DNA of 64,000 nt from Pedobacter panaciterrae (GCF_013204795.1 NZ_JABMKW010000008.1:496001-560000), one strand, 5' to 3'. Positions 1 to 7,386 are shown, counted from the first letter of the stretch. The notes: a model not told the origin generated them from the letters alone. Numbers and translations: made by a program.

Positions 1-69
1 GTTTTTAGAAATTAAAAAACTAATCCAAAGATTAGTATCTAAGATAACCCGTTGTGGTTTACTTTTCAT
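1..69 (-). CDS. PIN-domain toxin, N-terminal part only (runs off window)
   Basis: Reading the minus strand from an ATG at 69-67 gives 23 codons before the window edge. The peptide contains V-I-L-D-T-N-L-W-I-S-F-L-I, the typical first strand and acidic residue (D of LDTN) of PIN-domain endoribonucleases of type II toxin-antitoxin systems. The ATG overlaps the last 11 bases of the antitoxin gene upstream, so the two are translationally coupled, as usual for such pairs. The rest of the gene, including the other acidic active-site residues, lies outside the window, so intactness cannot be judged. Family assignment rests on the N-terminal motif plus the partner gene. Confidence 0.75.
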   Translation of the reverse strand, partial: MKSKPQRVILDTNLWISFLISKN

Positions 70-271
70 ATCGCTTTGCTCTCACCAACTCGACCTCTTT
101 GGTAATTTCGTCAAGTGAAGGTGCCGATTTAGCTTTGGAACGCAGCTTTTTCAGAATATGAGCAAAACCACTTTTCGACGGACTTTGAACAGAAATAAGA
201 TTTAGGTCAGCAAGGTCTTTAATTAATTTTGCTGCCTTCGGATTTAGTATATCAATTGTCATGGTACTCAT
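59..271 (-). CDS. Antitoxin-like small protein (type II TA)
   Basis: A 70-residue protein beginning MSTMTIDILNPKAAKLI and ending in a charged ...VELVRAKRYEK tail. Short proteins of this layout (a beta/helix start with NPKA..LL..L..LNLI, a linker, and a basic helix ending VRxxRY) are common in Bacteroidota directly before PIN-domain toxins, where they neutralise the toxin and often autoregulate. The downstream PIN gene overlaps this gene by 11 bases. No classical RHH or HTH motif is obvious, so DNA binding is not shown. A perfect palindrome lies 68 bases upstream of the start (339-371). Start ATG at 271; a second ATG three codons on is also possible. Confidence 0.7.
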   Translation of the reverse strand: MSTMTIDILNPKAAKLIKDLADLNLISVQSPSKSGFAHILKKLRSKAKSAPSLDEITKEVELVRAKRYEK

Positions 272-338
272 AGTTCAAAAACAAACATTCTTTACACAAA
301 AGCCAAACCAATTTAATCTACCACTAAATATGGTGACG

Positions 339-371
339 CCCAATTGGCCAGACACTGTCTGGCCAATTGGG
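339..371. repeat. Perfect 33-bp palindrome (16-bp arms, 1-nt centre)
   Basis: The left arm CCCAATTGGCCAGACA (339-354) and right arm TGTCTGGCCAATTGGG (356-371) are exact reverse complements around a single C. No T-run follows on either strand, so it is not a normal terminator. It sits upstream of the minus-strand antitoxin gene, so it could be an operator of the toxin-antitoxin pair, but it may also be a recombination site or a mobile-element relic. Confidence 0.8.
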
Positions 372-855
372 GTAAAACTGATACGGTCGCCGAGATAACG
401 GACTATGAGGTGTTTATTACGAATAACATCTTTTAGTGGCCTACTTTTACATCGTTTAATGGCCTAATTCGTTATGCTGAATTTATTTCAGCATCCCGCA
501 TATGCTATTCAAAACCTGCTCAAATGAGATCCTGAAATAAATTTGCTTCGCAGCTTCTTCGAGGTCAGGATGACGAGCGACTGGGAGTTGTTCGAGATGA
601 CGGGGAGTAGAGAATTATGCGAGTTCAAGAGATCTCTCTCTGCGTTCCTTAAAAAGAGTAGCTCATTGTGGTTTTGTGGAACGCTTACAAGGAGATTTTG
701 TACAGACCATTGAGGGGAATACAAATGTAGAGGGCAGCAGAGAGGGTGATGGTGTTTACAGGCAATTAAGGCATAAAAGAACGATTGCCAAGTACGCTGA
801 TGGGCTGTAGTACAGGTTAGTGGATGCTAAAAAAATGTTTTTTTGGTAATTTAAT
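372..855. other. Gene-free stretch with REP-like repeats
   Basis: No convincing gene is seen between the palindrome and the promoter at 856. A 71-codon minus-strand reading frame at 509-724 is made of repeat sequence and has no protein-like features. The stretch holds the palindromic repeats listed at 474-601; the rest (about 610-855) shows nothing I can name. Confidence 0.6.
474..601. repeat. Cluster of REP-like imperfect palindromes
   Basis: ATGCTGAA (474-481) pairs with TTCAGCAT (487-494). TCCTGA (530-535) pairs with TCAGGA (565-570). GTTCGAGATGAC (590-601) is the reverse complement of GTCATCTCGAAC, which recurs exactly at 45698-45709. Sequences built on GTCATGCTGAA, GTCATCCTGA and GTCATCTCGA are, from general knowledge, dispersed intergenic repeats in Sphingobacteriaceae and relatives. 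This explains the stretch better than a gene does. Confidence 0.6.
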
Positions 856-888
856 TTTGAAGTATTACTAAAAATATTAGTAAATTTG
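856..888 (+). promoter_or_regulatory. Bacteroidota-type promoter for the 908 gene
   Basis: TTTG at 856-859 and TAAATTTG at 881-888 are separated by 21 nt, matching the -33/-7 pattern TTTG-N19-21-TAnnTTTG. Transcription would start near 893-897, about 15 bases before the ATG at 908. Confidence 0.6.
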
Positions 889-907
889 TCTATTCAATTT
901 TACTGAT

Positions 908-1255
908 ATGGGCAACAGACCTCAACGAGAACATAAACCGTTATTTGAATATTCAGCTAAATATGAGCAAACGGTTAGAACAATAGATTTGATCAGAAAA
1001 ATATTTAATAATGCGCTTAAGCAAAGGCTATGGGTGTTTGAGCCATCGGTGAAAAGATGGTTCAGTCCTGAGGAGTTCATGGAAATGTATGAGCGGTATG
1101 ACAACCTGGATCCGAAATGGATTGCAAAGATTGAAGTGCGTGATCCGATGGAGGGGTTGGAAGCTGCGGATACACAGGTTGAGAGTATACTTGCCAGAAA
1201 GGCTATATTGACAAAGAAGATTATAGATTACGAAAGGTCTAAGCAGAAAAAATAG
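908..1255 (+). CDS. Hypothetical protein, 115 aa
   Basis: I do not recognise this protein. It is hydrophilic, rich in charged residues, predicted mostly helical, with an aromatic patch (QRLWVFEPSVKRWFSPEEFM) and a Lys-rich C-terminus that may form a coiled coil. There is no signal peptide or membrane segment. A well-formed promoter precedes it (856-888), which supports it being a real, expressed gene even though it lies in a degraded accessory stretch beside a toxin-antitoxin pair and a truncated DUF1016 gene. The ATG start is preceded by an AT-rich leader without clear Shine-Dalgarno sequence, as usual in this phylum. Confidence 0.6.
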   Translation: MGNRPQREHKPLFEYSAKYEQTVRTIDLIRKIFNNALKQRLWVFEPSVKRWFSPEEFMEMYERYDNLDPKWIAKIEVRDPMEGLEAADTQVESILARKAILTKKIIDYERSKQKK

Positions 1256-1373
1256 CAGAAAAGAAAAGTATTTTAAGCTGCATAGAATGGGAGTAAGTTT
1301 TAATGGCGGGATTACATTTGCTTTTGAGGAGTAAAAAAGTATAGCTTTGACTATACACTTTTTACACTTACAT

Positions 1374-1796
1374 ATGAATTTTGATTTTCATGTTCAACAG
1401 ATTGAAAGTACACACACACTCTTAAACCAAGCTGCAGTTAAAGCTGTAAATATTCATTTGACGCTACGCAACTGGCTTATTGGGTTTTACATCGTTGAAT
1501 TTGAACAAAAGGGAGAAAATCGATTGGAATATGGAGCTAAGTTGCTTCATCGCTTGTCTGCCAATCTAAACCAAAAGAAGCTTTTGAATATTAATGAACG
1601 AGAGCTACGACGATTCAGATCATTTTATCAAATCTATGCTAGTTTAGGGGATATTTTTTCGAAAGAAGCAATTCGGGGGACATGCTTAAAGGAAAACGAT
1701 ATTCCCTTTAAGCAGTTGCCAGATTATCAGGATACAGGAACAGCTCAGGAAAGAGTAAAAGTGATTTTACCTAATAAACCGACTTCCAGATCTTAA
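1374..1796 (+). pseudogene. Truncated DUF1016 (YhcG-type) nuclease, N-terminal domain only
   Basis: The frame encodes the N-terminal DUF1016 domain: ...TLLNQAAVKAVNIHLTLRNW, then LIGFYIVEFEQKGENRLEYG and a ...LLHRLSANLN...ERELRRFRSFYQIY stretch, matching the family pattern of a helical domain with RNWLIG, EYG and FYQ. Full members are about 330-350 residues and carry a C-terminal PDDEXK nuclease domain. Here the frame stops after 140 residues, and the last 25 look unrelated, so the nuclease half is gone. The ATG at 1374 is chosen; the frame also opens with TTG at 1347. A small inverted repeat GTATAG/CTATAC (1339-1344, 1351-1356) lies just upstream. Probably a remnant of a mobile or defence-linked gene. 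Confidence 0.65.
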
Positions 1797-2070
1797 ATGT
1801 GTTCTGATGGTTCCCGTCTATTTGCCTGATGACAAGGCAAAGGTGTTCTTCTCTCTGAGGGAAATATTTGTCAATGATTTGCTGAGTTTGCTGAATTAAT
1901 TGTCCGAGGTGCTGTTCAAAATCAATGTTTTTAACATCTAAAATAACCTGATTCATTCTTGCTGAAATTGTGCATTCGAAGGTAAATTCTCTTTTGAGCG
2001 CTTTTACTACTTTTGACCTCAGTTTTTTCATTGAATTCTGATTTTGGGTTATTAAAAAGGGTTTCCCCAT
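1771..2070 (-). CDS. Hypothetical protein, 99 aa
   Basis: I do not recognise this protein. It is soluble, with a basic N-terminal part (MKKLRSKVVKALKREF) and a C-terminal half rich in Gln and Ile (LGQLIQQTQQIIDKYF). A second ATG at codon 14 is an equally plausible start. Its 3' end overlaps by 26 bases the end of the truncated DUF1016 frame on the other strand, so the breakpoint that removed the nuclease domain lies at or near this gene. No partner gene is seen next to it. Confidence 0.45.
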   Translation of the reverse strand: MGKPFLITQNQNSMKKLRSKVVKALKREFTFECTISARMNQVILDVKNIDFEQHLGQLIQQTQQIIDKYFPQREEHLCLVIRQIDGNHQNTFKIWKSVY

Positions 2071-2248
2071 TAATTATTATCAGTCTAAACGTTAGCTGCC
2101 TGTAATAATTGTGCAGGAAAATGTCATTATTTTATTCTCCCGTTTTTATTTGGCAACATTCTAAATTAGCAAAAATAGTATAAGCGCCAACCTTTTCTGT
2201 ATTGTTTTATTGTAACAAATTTGGGTGAAACCCAGAGTCACTTTGAGA

Positions 2249-2330
2249 GTGATCTGGATCACATAAAACAAGCTTCATTTTAATGGTGATGTAGGTCACA
2301 CAACTTCTGGGCAAATCCTTCACAACTTTG
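2249..2330 (+). promoter_or_regulatory. Two CRP/FNR-type boxes and -7 element before the yceI operon
   Basis: GTGA-N6-TCAC occurs twice: 2249-2262 (GTGATCTGGATCAC) and 2286-2299 (GTGATGTAGGTCAC), with centres 37 bp apart. CAACTTTG at 2323-2330 resembles the -7 consensus TAnnTTTG (7 of 8), and there is no -33 TTTG at the right distance. With a start near 2337 the downstream box would be centred near -44, where a class II activator sits. The operon itself encodes a Crp/Fnr protein (4306-4884), so autoregulation is the simplest reading. Confidence 0.65.
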
Positions 2331-2353
2331 ATGTACAATTAAAAACAAAAGTT

Positions 2354-2887
2354 ATGAAAACTCAAAAATTTGAAATCTTAGCTGCCCAAAGTAATATTGA
2401 TTGGGTAGGCAAAAAAGTAACCGGCGCACACAATGGTACCATTGGTATTAAAGAAGGTGAAATTATTCTGAACAATGGTAAACTGGAGGGTGGTAAATTC
2501 ATTATCGATACCGCATCTATCAAAATACTGGATGTTACTGACCCCGGAACGAATGCACAATTTGCCGGGCACCTGGCTTCTGATGATTTCTTTGCAATTG
2601 AAAAATATCCTGAAGCAACATTGGAAATTACTTCAGTTTCGGGTAACGATGTTGAAGCTGACCTGACCATTAAAGGTATTACGCACCCGATTAATTTTGA
2701 TGCAGCGATAGCGGTAAATGGCGACAATTTAAGCGCTACCACCAAGCTGTTAGTTGACCGTACCAAATACGAAATGAAGTTCCGCTCTGGTAATTTCTTT
2801 CAGAATTTGGGAGATACCCTGATCTACAATGATTTTGAATTGTCCATTGATGTAACCGCTAAAGCTGTACAACCAGTGTTAGCTTAA
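2354..2887 (+). CDS. YceI family protein
   Basis: A 177-residue YceI-domain protein, a lipocalin-like beta barrel that in characterised members binds long isoprenoid or amide lipids. The opening FEILAAQSNIDWVGKKVTG, the central GKFIIDTASIKILDV and the ...GNFFQNLGDTLIYNDFEL end are typical. Unlike the periplasmic E. coli form it has no signal peptide, so it should be cytoplasmic. It is the first gene of a six-gene operon reaching to 5978; the next gene starts 11 bases after its stop. Control is probably through the two CRP/FNR-type boxes upstream. The actual ligand is unknown. Confidence 0.9.
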   Translation: MKTQKFEILAAQSNIDWVGKKVTGAHNGTIGIKEGEIILNNGKLEGGKFIIDTASIKILDVTDPGTNAQFAGHLASDDFFAIEKYPEATLEITSVSGNDVEADLTIKGITHPINFDAAIAVNGDNLSATTKLLVDRTKYEMKFRSGNFFQNLGDTLIYNDFELSIDVTAKAVQPVLA

Positions 2888-2898
2888 ATTATACAGCC

Positions 2899-3117
2899 AT
2901 GCCATACATTAAAATTGAACTAACCCGCGAAGGGGTTAGTCGCGAACAAAAACAAGCCCTGATTAAAGGGGTTACAAATCTGATGACTGACGTATTGAAT
3001 AAAGACCCTCAGCTGACTCATGTGGTGATTCAGGAAATAGAACTTGATGATTGGGGTTTTGCAGGTGAACAGGTATCTGTATTAAGGGAAAAAGGTATTA
3101 CAGCCGATAAGAAATAA
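2899..3117 (+). CDS. 4-oxalocrotonate tautomerase family protein
   Basis: A 72-residue protein starting Met-Pro; after Met removal Pro-1 is the catalytic base of the tautomerase superfamily. The MPYIKIELTREGVSREQK start and the ...THVVIQEIELDDWGFAGE segment fit the small 4-OT subunit (60-75 residues), which forms hexamers and carries out keto-enol tautomerisation of unsaturated oxo-acids. The gene lies between yceI and the SDR gene, 11 and 4 bases away, so it is in the same transcript. The substrate in this operon is not known; nothing else of a catechol meta-cleavage pathway is nearby. Confidence 0.88.
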   Translation: MPYIKIELTREGVSREQKQALIKGVTNLMTDVLNKDPQLTHVVIQEIELDDWGFAGEQVSVLREKGITADKK

Positions 3118-3121
3118 GGAA

Positions 3122-3856
3122 ATGAAAAAGCAAACTATAATAGTTACCGGTGCCTCATCTGGAATCGGTAAGGAAATAGCCCGTCACTTTTTAGAAAATG
3201 GCGATAGTGTAGTGATCAATTCATCGACCCCAGAAAAACTGGAGCTGGTTTATCAGGAGCTTGGCGGTGGTGATAACCTGGCCATGGTAGCTGGTAATGT
3301 AAAAGATAAAAGTACCGGAGATCAGCTTTTGGCAATAGCGCTTGAGAAATTTGGTGCTGTAGATGTGCTGGTAAACAATGCCGGTATTTATGAGACCAAA
3401 CCATTTCTGGAAGTGGATGAGGCTTATCTGGACCGTTTTTTAAATACCAATCTGAAGGGTACTTTTTTTACTACGCAGGCGATTATTCCACAAATGTTGA
3501 AACAGCAGGGCGGTGTAGTGATCAATATTGGTACCCCGCTGGTAAACCATGCGCTTGGTGGCGGCCCATCAACCGCACCAATGGCTTCTAAAGGGGGAAT
3601 ACATGCGCTTACCCTGCAGCTTGCCGCTGAATTTGGTAAACATAACATCAGGGTGAATACCGTTGCCCCGGGCGTGATCCGTACACCTATGCATGGTGAT
3701 GATGCTGATCAAAGTGCGGGATTGCATTTGCTTAACCGTGTTGGTGAGGTGGATGACATTGCACAAATGGTATATTTAGTTGCCAGAAGCAATTTTATAA
3801 CTGGCGCGATCATCAATGTGGATGGTGGTATGGCTGCGGGGCATCACCTGAATTAA
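3122..3856 (+). CDS. SDR-family oxidoreductase lacking the usual catalytic tyrosine
   Basis: A 244-residue short-chain dehydrogenase/reductase with the Rossmann nucleotide-binding motif TGASSGIG near the N-terminus, NNAG in the middle, and the RVNTVAPGVIRTPM and GAIINVDGG segments of classical SDRs. At the active site, where Y-x-x-x-K is expected (as in YSASKGG), this protein reads P-M-A-S-K: the Lys is kept but the Tyr position is Pro, and the Ser strand reads NIGT rather than NISS. It may therefore use a different mechanism, have lost redox activity, or be a binding protein. It starts 4 bases after the tautomerase gene. Confidence 0.88.
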   Translation: MKKQTIIVTGASSGIGKEIARHFLENGDSVVINSSTPEKLELVYQELGGGDNLAMVAGNVKDKSTGDQLLAIALEKFGAVDVLVNNAGIYETKPFLEVDEAYLDRFLNTNLKGTFFTTQAIIPQMLKQQGGVVINIGTPLVNHALGGGPSTAPMASKGGIHALTLQLAAEFGKHNIRVNTVAPGVIRTPMHGDDADQSAGLHLLNRVGEVDDIAQMVYLVARSNFITGAIINVDGGMAAGHHLN

Positions 3857-3880
3857 TAGAACCTTTAAAAACTAAAGAAA

Positions 3881-4261
3881 ATGAAAACTACTAAAGAAGA
3901 TTCACTGGCAATAACCCAGGCACTGGAAGATTATTATTTTAAAGGTATTTATGAAGGTGATACTGATAAGCTGCGGAAGGTTTTAAATCCGGGTACTTTA
4001 TTATTTGCCGATATAAAAGGGCAGCCTTATTTTAAAAAGCTTGAGGAGTACCTTGATGGGGTGGCCAACAGGCAAAGTCCGAAAGACTCTGGTAAGCCTT
4101 TTAAAGGAACGGTGATATCGGTAGAGGTGATCAATACGATTGCTGTGGCCAAGGTGCATGTTAAAATGTACGAGTTCAATTACGATGAGCTACTATCGTT
4201 TCATAAGATTGATAACCGCTGGATGCTGGTTAACAAAATGTTTACAGACGTAAGCGAATAG
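3881..4261 (+). CDS. NTF2-like (lumazine-binding-like) family protein
   Basis: A 126-residue soluble protein of the nuclear transport factor 2-like fold (the putative lumazine-binding subgroup): an N-terminal helix ALEDYYFKGIYEGDTDKLRK, a conserved LNPGTLLF region and a C-terminal sheet ending SFHKIDNRWMLVNKMF. Proteins of this kind are typically small binding domains or isomerase-like enzymes found in operons with SDR and tautomerase genes. It lies 24 bases after the SDR gene and 44 bases before the Crp/Fnr gene. The substrate is unknown. Confidence 0.8.
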   Translation: MKTTKEDSLAITQALEDYYFKGIYEGDTDKLRKVLNPGTLLFADIKGQPYFKKLEEYLDGVANRQSPKDSGKPFKGTVISVEVINTIAVAKVHVKMYEFNYDELLSFHKIDNRWMLVNKMFTDVSE

Positions 4262-4305
4262 ATTTAAATCTTTAACTTTAAAGGGTACAATGAAACATAG
4301 CTGAT

Positions 4306-4884
4306 ATGCCATCAGAAGCTAAAGAAATCTTAAAAGCCCATATCGATAAATCGGTTGTTCTTAGTGATGAACAGTTTGATTATTTCTTCTCTCATTTTAA
4401 AATACTGAGTTTTAAAAAAGGACAAGCCATTATTATGGAGGGCGATGTGGTAGATTGTGAATACTTCGTGATTTCGGGTTGTTTAAAAGCTTTCTTTATC
4501 AATGATGACTTGAAAATGTTTATCCTGCAATTTGCCATGCCTACCTGGTGGGCTTCTGATTATAACGCATTATACAACCATACCAAGGCCACCGTGAATG
4601 TGGACTGTATTAGCGATGCGGAAGTGCTTTGCCTGAGTAACAGTGACCGGGAAAAGCTGTGTAATGAGATTCATAAGGTAGAGCATTTTTTTAGGTGGCG
4701 GACTAACAGGGGCTATGTGGCGGTTCAGAAAAGGTTGTTGTCTTTTATGAATAATGATGTAAGATATAGGTATGAGGAGCTTTTAAAGCTGTATCCGGAG
4801 CTTTATAATATGGTCCCTAAGAAGCTGATAGCCGCTTATTTGGGTGTTTCGAGAGAGACACTGAGCCGGTTGTATAATGATTAA
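4306..4884 (+). CDS. Crp/Fnr family transcriptional regulator
   Basis: A 192-residue regulator with an N-terminal cyclic-nucleotide-binding-like barrel (about residues 25-115, containing KKGQAIIMEGDVVDCEYFVI) and a C-terminal winged helix whose recognition part reads LIAAYLGVSRETLSRL. There is no Cys cluster for an FNR-type iron-sulfur centre, and the Glu/Arg pair that binds cAMP in E. coli Crp is not evident, so the signal is unknown. The gene is fifth in the yceI operon. The two GTGA-N6-TCAC boxes at 2249-2299 fit the binding site of such a regulator, suggesting feedback control. Confidence 0.92.
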   Translation: MPSEAKEILKAHIDKSVVLSDEQFDYFFSHFKILSFKKGQAIIMEGDVVDCEYFVISGCLKAFFINDDLKMFILQFAMPTWWASDYNALYNHTKATVNVDCISDAEVLCLSNSDREKLCNEIHKVEHFFRWRTNRGYVAVQKRLLSFMNNDVRYRYEELLKLYPELYNMVPKKLIAAYLGVSRETLSRLYND

Positions 4885-4895
4885 TAAATTTTAAG

Positions 4896-5978
4896 ATGAT
4901 GTGGTACGAAACAAGAGCATCGAAAATACTGGGGATTGATTATCCCATTTTACAAGGGCCATTTGGAGGGAATCTTTCTTCTGTAGCGTTGGTGTCAACT
5001 GTGTCTAACGCTGGTGGACTAGGAGGCTATGGGGCTTATACATTGAGTCCGCAGGAAATTATTGAGGTAGACCAGCAAATTAAGGCTGCAACGAATAAGC
5101 CTTACAATATTAATTTATGGGTTTCTGATACAGACGCCGTGGACGGTACTGTGTCTGATGAGCAGTTTAAACAGGCTCAGACTTTGTTTAAGCCTTATTT
5201 TGATGAAGTAGGCATTGCTTTGCCCGAGAAGCCTGCGCCATTTAAATCGCGTTTTGAAAACCAGTTGGAAGTGATTTTGCATCAGAAGCCGCCTGTATTT
5301 AGTTTTATGTTTGGTTTGCTGGACGAGGATGTTTTGGAGCAGTGCAGAAGGCTTGGGATTGTTACGGTCGGGGCTGCTACTATTTTGGATGAGGCTATAG
5401 CTTTGGAGGCAACTGGGGTTGACCTGATCATTGCCTCTGGTTTTGAGGCGGGCGGGCATCGTCCTTCTTTTTTGGCTTCGGCTGAATCGTCTGTGACTGG
5501 AACGTTTGTGTTGCTTCAATTGATTAAAGAAAAGGTGAAAACTCCGGTTATTGCTGCGGGTGGTATTGCTAATGGAAGGGGTGTTGCTGCGGCGCTGGGG
5601 CTTGGTGCTGATGCGGCCCAGATTGGCACTGCTTTTCTGGCCACAGAGGAGTCGAATGCTACTGCCGTTCATCGAGAAATGTTGTTTTCGGATAATGCTA
5701 AGTATACTACTTTATCAAGGGCTTATACCGGAAGGCTTGGCAGGGGAATAACCAGCAGGCTTGCAAAGGATATGATCCATAAAGAACATGGATTTTTGCC
5801 GTTTCCGCTACAGACGCAGTTCATGTCGCACTTAAGAAAAGGTGCGATAGAGCAAGAGAAATGGGATTTGATTTTGTTCTGGGGCGGGCAGATAGCGCCC
5901 ATATTGAAACACCGGAAAGCAGGGGTGCTAATGCAGTCTATACTGGAGGAGACTACGGCGTATTTTGATCAGTTATGA
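4896..5978 (+). CDS. Nitronate monooxygenase (2-nitropropane dioxygenase family)
   Basis: A 360-residue FMN-dependent TIM-barrel enzyme that oxidises alkyl nitronates, for example propionate-3-nitronate, to aldehydes or oxo-acids and nitrite. Seen here are the FMN-binding start YPILQGPFGGN, the AGGLGGYG loop, the segment GFEAGGHR that carries the catalytic His, and the phosphate-binding AAGGIANGRGVAAAL/GADAAQIGTAFLA region. Length is typical. It is the last gene of the yceI operon, 11 bases after the Crp/Fnr gene, and its end overlaps by 6 bases the end of the convergent mocR-type gene. Role probably detoxification of nitro compounds. Confidence 0.88.
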   Translation: MMWYETRASKILGIDYPILQGPFGGNLSSVALVSTVSNAGGLGGYGAYTLSPQEIIEVDQQIKAATNKPYNINLWVSDTDAVDGTVSDEQFKQAQTLFKPYFDEVGIALPEKPAPFKSRFENQLEVILHQKPPVFSFMFGLLDEDVLEQCRRLGIVTVGAATILDEAIALEATGVDLIIASGFEAGGHRPSFLASAESSVTGTFVLLQLIKEKVKTPVIAAGGIANGRGVAAALGLGADAAQIGTAFLATEESNATAVHREMLFSDNAKYTTLSRAYTGRLGRGITSRLAKDMIHKEHGFLPFPLQTQFMSHLRKGAIEQEKWDLILFWGGQIAPILKHRKAGVLMQSILEETTAYFDQL

Positions 5979-7382
5979 TCCTGCCAGCCTGCCAAGTAAT
6001 TTTAATTTTTGTTTGAGGGTTTCGGACCAGGGTAGGCCTAAGGAAAGCCTCATGCAGTTTTCAAACTGATTTTGTAGGGTAAACATCCTGCCGGGAGAAA
6101 TGCTGATGTTCTGTTTCAGCGCCCTTTCGAACAGGATTGTAGTATTGATTTCTTTACTAAATTCTACCCATAAGGCAAGCCCGCCCTGCGGTCGGCTGGT
6201 TTTGGTTCCCTCCGGGAAATATTCGGCTATGGTATCTATATATTGCTGGTAGTTGTACTGCAAGGTTTGACGCAGTTTGCGTAGGTGATTTTCATATCTG
6301 CCGGTTTTTAGAAAGTTGGCTACTGCTTCTTGTGTAATGGTAGTTGAGGATATGGCGTGAACCAGTTTGAGCTTAAGGATCTGCTCTTTGTATTTGCCAG
6401 CTGCGATCCAGCCCACGCGATAGCCCGGGGCCAGGGTTTTGGAAATAGAACTGCACCAGAGTACTGTTCCCCCGGTATCAAAGGACTTGCAGCATTTAGG
6501 GCGCTGGGCACCAAAATACAGATCGCCATAGACGTCGTCTTCTATAAGTGGAACGCCGTGTTTGGCCAAAAGTGCAACGACTTCTTTTTTATGTTCATCG
6601 GGCATGCAGCTGCCTAAGGGTGTGTTGAAGTTTGGAACCAGCAGGCACAGGTTGATTTTGGAGACTACTTTTTTTAAGGCATCGATTTCGATTCCTGTAA
6701 TAGGATGGGTAGGCAGTTCGATTACTTTGAGCCCTAAACTGCGGGCCAACTGCAGGATGCCGGAATAACAGGGGCTTTCCATTGCGATGGTATCGCCAGG
6801 CTTTGATAAGGCCATCATGCAAAAGGATAGTGCATTCATTCCGCCGGCTGTGGTGACCAGGTCGTTTTCATCAAAATTCCCTCCCCAGGTTAAGGAACGT
6901 GTTGCAATCATTCGGCGTAACTTCTCGTTGCCTTGTAAGGGTTCATATGCGGTGCCACTGTGGCTAAGTGAGCGTGTGGCGAGGATGATTTCTTTATTTA
7001 GCTTAGCTAAGGGCAGGAGCTGATCTGCGGGCGCTCCAATGGAAAAAAATGTAAGGTCTGTATTGCCCATGTTGGCGTAAATTTTACGAATCAATTCTTC
7101 CGGTTCCTGATTGCCGTTGATTAATGAAGGGCTGCTGACCTGCGCAAGCGGAAGTTTTTTGTAGGGAAGGCGACTTACAAAATAGCCGGACTGGGGTTTT
7201 GATTCGATGAGCGATTGTGCTTCCAGTTCGAGGAATACTCTTTTTGCTGTGTTCATGCTGATACCATGTTCTGTGCATAGCATTCTGACAGATGGGAGGC
7301 GGTCGCCCTCTTTTAAAACTCCATTTTTAATGAGCGTGGCAATGTTGTTTGATAATTCGGTGTACAGGAAGTTGCGCTTCAT
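5973..7382 (-). CDS. MocR-type regulator (GntR HTH fused to aminotransferase)
   Basis: A 469-residue fusion. Residues about 1-70 are a GntR winged helix (GDRLPSVRMLCTEHGISMNT and the wing QSLIESKPQSGYFVS). The rest is a fold-type I PLP aminotransferase with the cofactor lysine in SSISKTLAPGYRVGW. MocR proteins use the aminotransferase part as an effector sensor and usually regulate a divergent gene. Here the divergent gene is a GNAT acetyltransferase (7475), and the intergenic space has two direct repeats (7393-7408, 7423-7438) placed as expected for MocR sites. Which amine or amino acid it senses is unknown. It is convergent with, and overlaps by 6 bases, the nitronate monooxygenase gene. 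Confidence 0.9.
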   Translation of the reverse strand: MKRNFLYTELSNNIATLIKNGVLKEGDRLPSVRMLCTEHGISMNTAKRVFLELEAQSLIESKPQSGYFVSRLPYKKLPLAQVSSPSLINGNQEPEELIRKIYANMGNTDLTFFSIGAPADQLLPLAKLNKEIILATRSLSHSGTAYEPLQGNEKLRRMIATRSLTWGGNFDENDLVTTAGGMNALSFCMMALSKPGDTIAMESPCYSGILQLARSLGLKVIELPTHPITGIEIDALKKVVSKINLCLLVPNFNTPLGSCMPDEHKKEVVALLAKHGVPLIEDDVYGDLYFGAQRPKCCKSFDTGGTVLWCSSISKTLAPGYRVGWIAAGKYKEQILKLKLVHAISSTTITQEAVANFLKTGRYENHLRKLRQTLQYNYQQYIDTIAEYFPEGTKTSRPQGGLALWVEFSKEINTTILFERALKQNISISPGRMFTLQNQFENCMRLSLGLPWSETLKQKLKLLGRLAGS

Positions 7383-7386
7383 GAGG

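Noticed and set aside
372..500. Integron attC-like site near the 33-bp palindrome
   Set aside because: Core-site spacing and the RYYYAAC/GTTRRRY pair do not fit, and no integrase is present.
509..724. 71-codon minus-strand reading frame
   Set aside because: Made of REP-like palindromic repeat sequence, with no start signals or protein features.
2224..2233. GGGTGAAACCC small inverted repeat as a terminator
   Set aside because: Short arms, large share of chance, and no T-run; lies upstream of the CRP/FNR boxes without a gene ending there.
5115..5672. 185-codon frame opposite nitronate monooxygenase
   Set aside because: Antisense shadow of a well-supported FMN enzyme; composition is unlike a real protein (Ser/Arg-rich).
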